Assembly: GCA_964535715.1 (NCBI GenBank)
Contig: CAZHUO010000002.1
Coordinates: forward strand, 42,822 to 106,821
Length of the DNA: 64,000 bases
Direction: 5' to 3'
Origin: CAZCCC01 sp964535715
GTDB lineage: Bacteria > Patescibacteriota > Patescibacteriia > Buchananbacterales > UBA6539
Shown: piece by piece, positions 27,815 to 36,661 of the stretch
Numbering within the stretch: position 1 is the stretch's first letter
Layout: each line of letters starts with the position of its first letter
The notes under the pieces: generated by a model
The model's input: the letters and a program-made list of their open reading frames with translations, nothing else
What the model was told of the DNA's origin: nothing
The model's database searches: none
Position numbers and translations under genes: made by a program

Positions 27815-28401
27815 TGAAAAATATGCTTAAAAAATTTTTGACAGTTCCTTGGGTTTCAATTTTTTTAAGAAGAATTGTTGAAAATAATTTTAAAAAGGAA
27901 AAAGAGTTAATAAAAAAATATTTTTCAATTATTAATGATCAGATATTGGATTTAGGTTGCGGAACCGGAGAATTCTCAGTTTTTTTTCCCCCAGAAAAAT
28001 ATATCGGAATTGATATTGATTTGGAAAATATCAAATATGCTTCTTCCCATTATAAAGGAAATTTTTTAGTTGCTGATGCTAAAAATATGCTTTTTCCAGA
28101 CAACAGTTTTTCTAATGTTCTGGTTATCGGAGTTTTTCATCATCTATCTGACCAGGATTGCCAACTAGTCTTGGCAGAAATTAAAAGAGTTTTGAAGCCG
28201 CAAGGCAGATTATTGATTATGGAAGATACTATCGATAAAAATATGCTTTCAAAAATTATTAATTATTTTGATCAAGGGAAATACATCAGAAAAAAGGAAG
28301 AATGGAAAAGAATTTTCAGCGAATTGTGGCATATTGAAAAAGAATCTGATTTCAGAGCCGGAATTTGCTTTTACTCCGCCTATTTATTAAAAAATAAATA
28401 A
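27814..28401 (+). CDS. Class I SAM-dependent methyltransferase
   Basis: 195 aa. ILDLGCGTGEF is motif I, YIGIDIDLENI motif II, FPDNSFSNVLVIGVFHHLSDQ the Methyltransf_11 catalytic loop, and RVLKPQGRLLIMED motif IV. It is translationally coupled to the GT2 gene upstream. It could methylate a sugar or a lipid carrier; the substrate cannot be read. Confidence 0.8.
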   Translation: MKNMLKKFLTVPWVSIFLRRIVENNFKKEKELIKKYFSIINDQILDLGCGTGEFSVFFPPEKYIGIDIDLENIKYASSHYKGNFLVADAKNMLFPDNSFSNVLVIGVFHHLSDQDCQLVLAEIKRVLKPQGRLLIMEDTIDKNMLSKIINYFDQGKYIRKKEEWKRIFSELWHIEKESDFRAGICFYSAYLLKNK

Positions 28402-28417
28402 ATTTTAACTTAAAATT

Positions 28418-29680
28418 ATGAACGAATTTAATCATGATGTCTCATTGGGAAAATTAGACAGGTGTCAAATAACTGGTTCCAAAAATCTATTCGAAGCCAT
28501 TGATTTGGGACATCAGCCGCCTTGTGATGCCTTGTTAAACGAAGAAGATTTAGATAAGCCGGAAACGACTTACCCGTTAAAGCTGATGATTTGTCCTGAT
28601 TCCGGTCTTGGTCAGCTGGATTTTGTTGTTGACGGCTCCATTATTTATCCGCCTAATTATCCCTACCGTGCCGGCATATCAAAACCTTTGCGCGAATACC
28701 AGCAATCATTTGCCGATGGTGTAGTTGATAAATATAAAATTGAAAAAGATTCGTTGTGTGTTGATATTGGCAGTAATGACGGAACTTTGCTTACCGGCTT
28801 TAAAAAACATGGAATGAAAACACTTGGAGTTGAACCGACAAACATGTCAAAATTTGCTGTTTTAGAAAATAATATCGAAACTATACAGGAATTTTTTACT
28901 GAAAAAGTTGCCGCCGAAATAGTTGAAACAAGGGGATACGCCAAGGTTATAACAATGACGAATGTTTTTGCCCATATGGCGCCTCTTGGCGAAGTTATGC
29001 GCGGTATAAACAAGCTAATGGATAAAGATGGTATTTTTATCACTGAAAGCCAATATTTATTGGATGTTTTAGAAAGCAACCAATTTGACGGGATTTACCA
29101 TGAGCATATAAGAACCTATAGTTTTAAATCGCTGGTAACGCTTTTCTCTTATTATGATATGGAAGTTTTTGATGTCCAGCGCGCAAGTCGGTATGGTGGT
29201 AATATTCGGGCTTATATTGCTCGCAAAGGTGTAAAAAAAATCAGTCCGGAAGTTAAAAAATTACTTGATTTGGAAGAGAAAGTCGGACTGCATAGGCCTG
29301 AAGCTTGGGCCAAGTGGCACAAAAGAGTAATGGATAATCGGATTAAATTTATGGAACATGCCTATAGCGTTAAAAGTAAAGGTCAAAAATTAGTTGCTGA
29401 TTCATGCCCTGGCCGTGGAGCGGTTTTAGTTAATTATTATGGTATTGACCACAACTTAATGCCATATATAGCCCAATTGCCCGGATCTGAAAAAATTGGA
29501 AAATATTTGCCGGGAACCCATATTCCGATTGTTGATAATAAAATTATATTGGAAGAGCAGCCGGATTATATTGTGATTCTTGCCTGGCATTATAGCGATT
29601 ATATTATAGATAATTGGCGCAAAAAAGGAGTAAAATCTAAATTTATCTTGCCTTTGCCGGAATTTAAAATTGTTGATTAA
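28418..29680 (+). CDS. Sugar C-methyltransferase (three-domain, NDP-hexose type)
   Basis: 420 aa. The N-terminal domain resembles the zinc-binding Methyltransf_13 domain (CQITGSKNLFEAIDLGHQPP), though only some metal-ligand cysteines are visible. The central SAM domain has CVDIGSNDGTLL and IYHEHIRTYSFKSL, the conserved Y-H-E-H-I..Y loop. The C-terminal Methyltransf_14 domain has PGRGAVLVNYYGID and ILAWHY. This architecture is that of TylCIII/NovU-like enzymes methylating C3 of a 4-keto deoxysugar. It lies directly before a DegT aminotransferase, consistent with a branched-chain amino-deoxysugar (inference). Confidence 0.82.
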   Translation: MNEFNHDVSLGKLDRCQITGSKNLFEAIDLGHQPPCDALLNEEDLDKPETTYPLKLMICPDSGLGQLDFVVDGSIIYPPNYPYRAGISKPLREYQQSFADGVVDKYKIEKDSLCVDIGSNDGTLLTGFKKHGMKTLGVEPTNMSKFAVLENNIETIQEFFTEKVAAEIVETRGYAKVITMTNVFAHMAPLGEVMRGINKLMDKDGIFITESQYLLDVLESNQFDGIYHEHIRTYSFKSLVTLFSYYDMEVFDVQRASRYGGNIRAYIARKGVKKISPEVKKLLDLEEKVGLHRPEAWAKWHKRVMDNRIKFMEHAYSVKSKGQKLVADSCPGRGAVLVNYYGIDHNLMPYIAQLPGSEKIGKYLPGTHIPIVDNKIILEEQPDYIVILAWHYSDYIIDNWRKKGVKSKFILPLPEFKIVD

Positions 29681-29682
29681 AT

Positions 29683-30780
29683 ATGATTCAATTTTTGAAC
29701 TTAAAAAAAATAAATGCCATTCATCGGGAAGAATTAATTGATGTGGTCAAAGGTGTTATCGACTCTGGATCTTATATATTGGGAGAAAAAGTTAAAGATT
29801 TTGAAAAAAAGTTTTCTGAATATTGTGGTGTCAGCCATACCGTTGGTACGGGTAATGGTTTAGACGCATTAACTTTAATTTTTCGATCATATAAGGAAAT
29901 GGGAGCATTAAAAGATAATGATGAAGTTTTGGTGCCGGCTAATACCTACATTGCGACTATTTTGGCTATCACAGAAAATAATTTAAAGCCGATTTTGATT
30001 GAACCAGATATTGCTTCCAGTCAGATTAATATTGATTTTTTAAAAAAAAGCATTAATAAAAAAACCAAAGCATTAATTGTTGTACATCTTTATGGTCAAA
30101 TTGATTTTTCCGACGATATAATAAGGATTGCAAAAAAGCATAAGCTGATTATTATTGAGGACTGTGCTCAAGCTGCCGGCGCGATTTATCAAGGAAAAAA
30201 AGCTGGATCGCTGGGTGATGCAGCCGGATTTAGCTTTTATCCGTCAAAAAATTTGGGGGCGTTAGGTGACGCCGGTGCGATTACGACAAGCAATAAAGAA
30301 TTAGCTGAAATTGCCAGGGCATTAAGAAATTATGGAAGTCACAAAAAGTATCATAATATATTCAAAGGCGTTAATAGTCGCTTGGATGAAATTCAGGCGG
30401 CTGTTTTGTTGGTTAAGCTTAAATATCTTGATCAAGAAAATAGCAAGCGAAAAGAAATTGCCAAGCTTTATTTAAAAAAAATTAAAAACGATAAATTAAA
30501 AATGCCGACTTTGAACTCAGAAGAATCGCATGTCTGGCATTTATTCGCTTTAAGGACTGCTAATCGGGATGAGTTTGGCAAATTTTTATTGAAAAATGGG
30601 ATTGAATATTATATTCATTATCCCATTCCTCCTCATTTTCAGCCGGCTTTCTCCGAGTGGAAAAATGAAAAATTTCCAGCCAGTGAAGAAATTCATAAAA
30701 CAACTATTAGTTTGCCATTAGACATATCAATGACAGCTGATGAAATAGAAAAAGTTATAGAAGTATGTAATGCTTATTAG
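29683..30780 (+). CDS. DegT/DnrJ/EryC1/StrS-family sugar aminotransferase
   Basis: 365 aa, full length. TGNGLDALTL near 59 is the cofactor phosphate-binding region, EDCAQAAGA carries the Asp that contacts the pyridine nitrogen, and SFYPSKNLGALGDAG contains the Schiff-base Lys. NSRLDEIQAA follows. It transfers amino from Glu/Gln to a keto-sugar nucleotide. It starts 2 bp after the C-methyltransferase stop. QdtB/FdtB-like 3-aminotransferases share this layout, but regiochemistry is unknown. Confidence 0.85.
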   Translation: MIQFLNLKKINAIHREELIDVVKGVIDSGSYILGEKVKDFEKKFSEYCGVSHTVGTGNGLDALTLIFRSYKEMGALKDNDEVLVPANTYIATILAITENNLKPILIEPDIASSQINIDFLKKSINKKTKALIVVHLYGQIDFSDDIIRIAKKHKLIIIEDCAQAAGAIYQGKKAGSLGDAAGFSFYPSKNLGALGDAGAITTSNKELAEIARALRNYGSHKKYHNIFKGVNSRLDEIQAAVLLVKLKYLDQENSKRKEIAKLYLKKIKNDKLKMPTLNSEESHVWHLFALRTANRDEFGKFLLKNGIEYYIHYPIPPHFQPAFSEWKNEKFPASEEIHKTTISLPLDISMTADEIEKVIEVCNAY

Positions 30781-30807
30781 AGGTTTACTTTTAACATAAA
30801 TAAATTT

Positions 30808-31179
30808 ATGAATCCAATAATTTTTTTGCTTATAGCTGACGTTTTAATGGCGGTTTGCGGACAGTTGCTTTTAAAAAAAGGAATGACAATATTAGGGCCG
30901 ATTGATTTTAACTTAAATAATATTTGGGTTTTAATAATCAGCGCCTTAAAAAATATTTATATTTGGATTGCAGTGATTTGCTATGTGCTGGGCTTGGTTT
31001 TTTGGCTTTTTATTCTGTCAAAAGTCAAACTTTCAGTGGCCTATCCGATAACAGCATTAGTATACGTTTTAGTCGTATTCAGCTCATGGCTTTTATTAAA
31101 AGAAGAAATAGGTGTATATCAAATTGTTGGAACAGGCTTAATAGTTTTTGGCTTGTTGTTCATGTTTAAATTTTTATAG
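30808..31179 (+). CDS. Small EamA/SMR-type membrane transporter
   Basis: 123 aa with four transmembrane helices. QLLLKKGM in helix 1 and YPITALVYVLVVF with LLLKEEI in the second half match the SMR/EamA fold, as in ArnE/ArnF half-transporters that flip undecaprenyl-phosphate sugars. In this context, between a polyprenyl-phosphate GT2 and a GT-C-like gene, flipping a lipid-linked monosaccharide is a reasonable inference. The adjacent ATG is 1 bp downstream. Confidence 0.7.
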   Translation: MNPIIFLLIADVLMAVCGQLLLKKGMTILGPIDFNLNNIWVLIISALKNIYIWIAVICYVLGLVFWLFILSKVKLSVAYPITALVYVLVVFSSWLLLKEEIGVYQIVGTGLIVFGLLFMFKFL

Positions 31180-31180
31180 A

Positions 31181-32968
31181 ATGAACCAAAAAATAAAAAT
31201 TTTTTTTACACGCCATTATCTAGCAATTTTATTTTCTATTTTAGTCGGCTTGATTTATATTTGGCCGCATGTCTGGTTTATCGCATCAAATAGCGATATT
31301 TATCAAGGAATACCCTTAATGCAGATTGATAATGAGGATTTTTACTTAGCCCGAATGCAAGAAATTTTAGACGGTCATCCATCATTAGGGTCGCCGGCTT
31401 TTTTTGAATATAAAGATCAGCCGCCAATGTCTCCGCCAACAGTTGAGATTTTATATGCATTGCCGACTATCTTTTTAGGTATTCCGTTGATAATTACGCT
31501 TACCGCAAGTAAATTTATTTTACCGTTAGTTCTTTTTTTACTTATTTATTCGTTTATTTTTTCATTGCTTGGCCGTGAAAATAATTTAGCAAATAAAATC
31601 AGCTCTATTGCTGGCGCAGCCCTTATTTTATTGGGTTATGATTTAATTGATTATCGTTATATTTTTAATTTATTATCAGGGTCTATAGAGCCGAGCAGAT
31701 GGCTGATTTGGACAAGACCAGTAAATCCTATAACCGGCGCTATTTTCCTATTTTCTTTTTTATTATTTCTTAAAGCTGCGGTTTGTAATACTAAAAAATC
31801 ACTAATACCAGCTATTGGGGCGGGATTTTTTTTGGCCTTGATGTTTTCCAGTTATTTTTTTAGCTGGGGAATTGCACTTTCGATATTAGCTATGATGGGA
31901 TTCTTTTATATTTTACGGCGTAATTATTATGTTGTTAAACGCATTATATTAATATCAATCCTTGGAATATTTTTATCCCTTCCTTACTGGTATTCATCAT
32001 GGCAGGCAAAACAAAATATTTGGTACGATGAGGCTTTATTAAAAAGCGGTTTGTTTTATACCCACTACCCATTATTTAATAAAGTATTGATTGTATCCTT
32101 TCTAATCTACCTCTTATTTTTACTTTTTAAGTTTTTTAATAATTCTCGTCGTTTCAATTTTGAAGACAATGATTATTTTATTTTGGCTCTTTTGACCGGT
32201 GGCTTATTTGCCTTTAACCAGCAGGTTATTACCGGAATGACTGTTTGGCCATTTCATTTTGTCCAATATACTATTCCTTTTTCGATTATTGCCGGAATTA
32301 TAGTATTACATAATATCACATATAAACACTGCAGGGTTGTTTGGCTAATGGCTATAGGTATTATCATTTTGGCTTCATCGTCTTACGGAATATATATTCA
32401 ATTTGCTACATATTCTAATTATTTGGAATATAATAAGTCGGTTCAAGACTATGCGGCATTATTTAAATGGATTAATAGCCAGGAAAAAGACTGCGTTGTT
32501 TTAGTTGCCGGTGATCGCAGGCAATTTAAAGAGCTGAGTGGCTTGGTTCTTGCTTTTACTCATTGCAATCAATATAGTAATGAATGGGCATATACCTTAA
32601 TGCCTTCGGAAAGAGTTTATCATAACTATTTAGTTAATTTGAGAATGAAAGGAATATCAGCTGATGGGTTTGAAGAATATTTACAAAAAAATTTCTCAGA
32701 AGCAAGATCTTTTTTGTTTTCTAATTGGGCGGGATTATACGGAGTTTCTACATTTCCTGACTTTACAGATGAAAAATTACAAGAAAGAATCAAAGGGTTG
32801 CCTGGTGATTATCATGAGTTTCTAAAAAAAGATTTTAAAACAGAACTAAATAAATATCGTTTGGATTTTATTATATCTTTTGGGCCCTTGTCGGAGCAGG
32901 CTATGAGTCAATTAAGTGATATAAAATTTCTTGAAAAAATAAATAATTTGTTCATTTATGAATATTAA
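31181..32968 (+). CDS. Polytopic membrane protein, GT-C glycosyltransferase-like
   Basis: About 595 aa from the ATG at 31181. About 10-12 transmembrane helices are followed by a soluble C-terminal region (about 430-595). The first external loop has QIDNEDFYLARMQEILDG, an acidic D-E-D motif like the catalytic loop of GT-C enzymes that use polyprenyl-phosphate sugars. The adjacent GT2 and SMR-like genes fit a three-step lipid-linked sugar addition. The family could not be named with certainty. It is the last gene before the 33.04-kb promoter. Confidence 0.6.
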   Translation: MNQKIKIFFTRHYLAILFSILVGLIYIWPHVWFIASNSDIYQGIPLMQIDNEDFYLARMQEILDGHPSLGSPAFFEYKDQPPMSPPTVEILYALPTIFLGIPLIITLTASKFILPLVLFLLIYSFIFSLLGRENNLANKISSIAGAALILLGYDLIDYRYIFNLLSGSIEPSRWLIWTRPVNPITGAIFLFSFLLFLKAAVCNTKKSLIPAIGAGFFLALMFSSYFFSWGIALSILAMMGFFYILRRNYYVVKRIILISILGIFLSLPYWYSSWQAKQNIWYDEALLKSGLFYTHYPLFNKVLIVSFLIYLLFLLFKFFNNSRRFNFEDNDYFILALLTGGLFAFNQQVITGMTVWPFHFVQYTIPFSIIAGIIVLHNITYKHCRVVWLMAIGIIILASSSYGIYIQFATYSNYLEYNKSVQDYAALFKWINSQEKDCVVLVAGDRRQFKELSGLVLAFTHCNQYSNEWAYTLMPSERVYHNYLVNLRMKGISADGFEEYLQKNFSEARSFLFSNWAGLYGVSTFPDFTDEKLQERIKGLPGDYHEFLKKDFKTELNKYRLDFIISFGPLSEQAMSQLSDIKFLEKINNLFIYEY

Positions 32969-33037
32969 TTAATTATTTCTCAGTTTCTTAATTTTTTGGC
33001 TTATCTTAGATAAAAAAAGTAATTTATATGATACTTG

Positions 33038-33076
33038 TTGACACCTATTGACACCATCATAAATTGCAGTTATAAT
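33038..33076 (+). promoter_or_regulatory. Near-perfect sigma-70 promoter with tandem TTGACACC repeats
   Basis: TTGACA (33048-33053), a 17-bp spacer and TATAAT (33071-33076) lie 25 bp before the ATG at 33102. A second TTGACACC starts at 33038, exactly 10 bp upstream, so the -35 sits in a direct repeat of one helical turn. This is a candidate operator for the helix-turn-helix protein encoded first in the unit. Confidence 0.85.
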
Positions 33077-33101
33077 TTAGAGTATTAATCCTAATCATTA
33101 T

Positions 33102-33350
33102 ATGAATCAAGAAATTAAGCCAAACGCAGTTTATACTACCGAGGAAACTCAAGAATTACTTAAAATCAGCAGGAGTACTATTAAACGAATGCTTAAGAAA
33201 GGCTTGATCCGAGCAAATAAAGTTGGCGCCCAATATCGAATTTTAGGTAAAGAGATTTTAAGATTAGTTTCGCCTGAAATTGAGAAAGAGGCGGCTAAGC
33301 GCTACATGAAGGTTAAGGGTAAGGTAGTTGAAACCATTAATAAATGGTAG
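33102..33350 (+). CDS. Small helix-turn-helix (excisionase/MerR-like) DNA-binding protein
   Basis: 82 aa. An N-terminal winged HTH_17 domain has YTTEETQELLKISRSTIKRM (scaffold and recognition helices) and GAQYRILGKEI (wing). A basic helical tail follows. There is no integrase or phage gene nearby, so a regulator is more likely than an excisionase. It is the first gene after a consensus promoter and heads the 33-50 kb glycan unit; autoregulation through the TTGACACC repeats is inferred. Confidence 0.75.
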   Translation: MNQEIKPNAVYTTEETQELLKISRSTIKRMLKKGLIRANKVGAQYRILGKEILRLVSPEIEKEAAKRYMKVKGKVVETINKW

Positions 33351-33366
33351 TTTTTTTTATTTTATT

Positions 33367-35163
33367 ATGACAGCCAAAAATAATCGCGTCGTTACAATAA
33401 TTAAATTATCCAATAAAGCTTTTGGTAAGTATAAAAAGCAGATTTTAATTTTGATTCTTTTAGGATTTGCTGGGGCATTTTTGGAAGGCATTGGAGTAAA
33501 TGCCATTATTCCGCTTTTTTCTTTTGTTATTGGCGATACTCAAAATAATAGCGATATGATTTCGCAAGTAATTGAACAGTTTTTTGGATTTATAAAAATT
33601 GATTTCAATGTAAACTATTTGCTGATTTTTATCATAATTATGTTTGTCTTAAGATCATTTATTAAAGTTTATCTTGATTATGTAAGAATAAAGATTACTG
33701 CAGAGTATGAGAATGAAACCCGTAACTTCATTTTTCAGAAAATATTAAAATCTGATTGGCCACATTTAATAAAACAAAAATTAGGATACCTCGAAAATAT
33801 TATGCTAATAGACGTTCCTTATAGTGCCCTTATCCTTCGGGAAATTAGTACTATTATAATGTTAGCTACGAGTTTGATTGTTTATCTTTTGGTGGCTTTT
33901 AATATTAATTTAATAATTACACTTTTAACCTTAGCTTTGGGGTTGATAATTTTTTTGGTTTTAAAGCCCCTAAATTATAAGACAAAAGTCTTATCTACTG
34001 ATTCTGCCAAGCAGAATAAAAACATTACTCACCATATTACGGAAAATATTTTAGGAATTAAAACCGTAAAAAGTATGTGGGTTTCTTCCGGTGTTGAAGA
34101 AAAAGGAAAATATTTTTTTGATAAACTCTATAATATTAAAATAAAAATTTTTGTTATCAAAAGTATTATTAGTTCGTTTATTCAGCCAATAGGTTTAATT
34201 TTTGTTTGTTTGGTTTTTGCTTTTACTTATAAATCCTCGAGTTTTAATCTAGCTTCTTTGGCGGCAATTATTTATTTAATTCAGAAAATTTTTACTTATA
34301 TTCAACAACTTCAGCAAAGTCTAAATATTATGAATGAAAAATTGCCTTATTTAAAAAGTTCTCTTGATTATCAAGAGCAAGCCATTAAAAATGAAGAAGA
34401 AAATTATGGAAATAAGAAGTTTGTCTTTAATGACGAATTAAGATTCAACAATGTTAATTTTAAATATAGTGAAAACGATAATGAAAGAAAAGTGCTGAAT
34501 GATATTAGTTTTACTGTTAAAAAAGGAGAGATGGTCGGTATGATTGGTCCTTCTGGCGTGGGTAAAACTACTTTAGTCGATTTAATATTAAGACTTTTGA
34601 AACCGGATAGCGGCAGTATTACCTTGGATGGTGAAGATATATCAAAAATTGATCTAAAATCTTGGCGTAAGAATATTGGATATATATCTCAAGATATGTT
34701 TTTAATGAATGACACAATTGCCAATAATATTAAATTTTATGATAATTCTATTACTGATGATAATTTAATTAAAGCGGCTAAGATGGCAAATATTTACGAA
34801 TTTATTGAAAATTTACCGGATAAATTTGAAACCAACATCGGCGAACGGGGAGTCAGGCTTTCCGCCGGTCAGCGCCAGAGAGTAGTGATTGCTCGTATTT
34901 TAGCTCATGGTCCGGAGATTTTAATTCTTGATGAAGCTACTAGTGCTCTTGATAATCAATCAGAAATTAAAATACAAAAAGTTTTAGATAATTTAAAGGG
35001 TAATATTACAGTTTTGGCAATTGCCCATCGGTTAACAACGGTCGAAGGATCGGATAAGCTTTTAATTGTAGAAAATGGATGTATCAGCGAACAAGGGCTT
35101 CCTCAGGAGTTATTAAAGAACAGGGAGTCTTATTTTTCTAAAACGTATAATCTAAAAAAATAA
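33367..35163 (+). CDS. ABC exporter (MsbA/PglK-like lipid-glycan flippase)
   Basis: About 598 aa. The start is set at the ATG at 33367, just after the HTH gene. Six transmembrane helices (about 20-310) are fused to an ATPase domain: Walker A GPSGVGKTT, Q-loop ISQDMFLMND, signature LSAGQRQR, Walker B ILILDEATSALD and the switch His in AIAHRL. A homodimeric half-transporter of this type exports lipid-linked oligosaccharide or lipid A-like substrates. Next to capsule and nonulosonate genes, flipping the lipid-linked glycan is likely. Confidence 0.85.
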   Translation: MTAKNNRVVTIIKLSNKAFGKYKKQILILILLGFAGAFLEGIGVNAIIPLFSFVIGDTQNNSDMISQVIEQFFGFIKIDFNVNYLLIFIIIMFVLRSFIKVYLDYVRIKITAEYENETRNFIFQKILKSDWPHLIKQKLGYLENIMLIDVPYSALILREISTIIMLATSLIVYLLVAFNINLIITLLTLALGLIIFLVLKPLNYKTKVLSTDSAKQNKNITHHITENILGIKTVKSMWVSSGVEEKGKYFFDKLYNIKIKIFVIKSIISSFIQPIGLIFVCLVFAFTYKSSSFNLASLAAIIYLIQKIFTYIQQLQQSLNIMNEKLPYLKSSLDYQEQAIKNEEENYGNKKFVFNDELRFNNVNFKYSENDNERKVLNDISFTVKKGEMVGMIGPSGVGKTTLVDLILRLLKPDSGSITLDGEDISKIDLKSWRKNIGYISQDMFLMNDTIANNIKFYDNSITDDNLIKAAKMANIYEFIENLPDKFETNIGERGVRLSAGQRQRVVIARILAHGPEILILDEATSALDNQSEIKIQKVLDNLKGNITVLAIAHRLTTVEGSDKLLIVENGCISEQGLPQELLKNRESYFSKTYNLKK

Positions 35164-35164
35164 T

Positions 35165-36661
35165 ATGAAGGTTTGTTTTTTACTACAAAGAGAATTTGCT
35201 TATATAGGCCATGATTTAGCTGTTCATTTGAAAAACCGTCATGGAATTGAAGAATTTTGTGCTTATGTATTAAATCGTCCGAGTTACAGGTTTCTTAAAT
35301 TTCAAAAAGAAATTAATTATTCCAGTTTACTTTTAGATGAAGATCTTCACCGCAAGGCCGAAAAAGAAAAATTGGATTTGAAGTATGTAAAATTTTTAGA
35401 AGAAGAATATGGTATTCCTAATCTTTGGCCGTATGTTGAAGTCGACAGAATTATCCGTCTTAACCAATTGGTCAGAGAATATCCCATGGAAGCCAGAAAG
35501 TATACTCACGAGCAAATGATGATTCAAATTCAAGTTCGAGCCAAAGCCATTATTGAGATGCTGGAAAAAGAAAAGCCTGATTATTTGTTTTGTACTGTTG
35601 TCGGCGGCATAGGGGGGCTATTACTTTTTAATATTGCCAAAAAAATGGGAATAAATGTCCGCATGATAATGCCGGGAAAAGTTGGGACAAGATATCTAAT
35701 TTCCGAGGCTTATGACAGTTTTGTAGAAATTGACAAGGAACTTGATTCTCTCATTGCAGACGGCAAAAATGTAGATAACTATGAAGAGGCTAAAAAAATT
35801 CTGATTGATTTTAGAAATCATCCGACTTCATATGCAAAAATGACAAATTTTTATTTAGAACGTGCCAGACAAATCAAACAGTTTGATTTTATTCTACCAT
35901 CAAAAGTGGTCAGATATTTAAATTGGCTTTTTGGCAGGGTGTATTATTATTTTTCCCAAGAAGATAAATATGATTATACTTATATAAAAATTTTACCAAA
36001 AATAAAGGATCAAATAGTTCGTAAATTGCGGGCAGTAAGGGGAATGAATGATCTCTTCGATGATATTGATTTGGATAATGAAGACTTTGTTTTTTTTCCT
36101 CTCCATATGGAACCAGAGACTACCTTGCTTCTTTATGCTTATAGATATACAAATCAGATTGAAGTAATAAAGCAGGTTGCAAAATCTTTGCCAATTCATT
36201 TTAAACTTTATGTTAAAGAACACCCCCGCATGGTTGGTTTTAGGACTCGTAAATATTATAAGGAATTAAAGAAGATTCCCAACGTTAAATTAGTAAGACA
36301 TCAGGCTAGCAGTCTGGAATTAATAAAGAAAGCCAGGCTGGTTACTGTCATTAGCGGTTCGGCTGGCTGGGAAGCTATTCAGCTGAAAATTCCAGTCATT
36401 ACTTTTGGCGGAGTATTTTTTAACAAGCTTTCAATGGTCAAAAGTTGTGATAGTTATAATAAATTATCTAACATTGTAAAGCAGCAATTGGAAAATTTTG
36501 ATTATAACGAAGAAGAGATTATTAATTATGTTGGATTAATACTAAAACATAGCGTACTTGTTGATTTAAGACATCTTTGGCATCATGAATCAGATAAAAA
36601 GAAAAAAAGAGAAGATCTAACAATATTAGCTGATTTAATTGCTGAGTATATAAAAAAATGA
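35165..36661 (+). CDS. Capsule polysaccharide synthesis-family glycosyltransferase (KpsC/KpsS-like)
   Basis: 498 aa, soluble. The C-terminal half shows the capsule_synth family pattern: FFPLHMEPETTLL, LYVKEHPRMVGFR, YYKELKKIPNVKL and TVISGSAGWEAIQLKIPVI. The N-terminal half is unrelated to GT4. KpsC/KpsS transfer beta-Kdo, a ulosonic acid, from CMP-Kdo. The next genes make a CMP-nonulosonate, so this is a plausible nonulosonic acid transferase (inference). Its stop overlaps the next start (ATGA). Confidence 0.7.
   Translation: MKVCFLLQREFAYIGHDLAVHLKNRHGIEEFCAYVLNRPSYRFLKFQKEINYSSLLLDEDLHRKAEKEKLDLKYVKFLEEEYGIPNLWPYVEVDRIIRLNQLVREYPMEARKYTHEQMMIQIQVRAKAIIEMLEKEKPDYLFCTVVGGIGGLLLFNIAKKMGINVRMIMPGKVGTRYLISEAYDSFVEIDKELDSLIADGKNVDNYEEAKKILIDFRNHPTSYAKMTNFYLERARQIKQFDFILPSKVVRYLNWLFGRVYYYFSQEDKYDYTYIKILPKIKDQIVRKLRAVRGMNDLFDDIDLDNEDFVFFPLHMEPETTLLLYAYRYTNQIEVIKQVAKSLPIHFKLYVKEHPRMVGFRTRKYYKELKKIPNVKLVRHQASSLELIKKARLVTVISGSAGWEAIQLKIPVITFGGVFFNKLSMVKSCDSYNKLSNIVKQQLENFDYNEEEIINYVGLILKHSVLVDLRHLWHHESDKKKKREDLTILADLIAEYIKK

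Noticed and set aside
30924..31169. 81-aa plus-strand frame inside the SMR-type transporter gene
   Set aside because: It overlaps a clear four-helix protein in another frame and has no features of its own.
33102..33350. Phage excisionase and an integrated element
   Set aside because: The HTH domain fits excisionase-like proteins, but no integrase, attachment repeats or phage genes are nearby.
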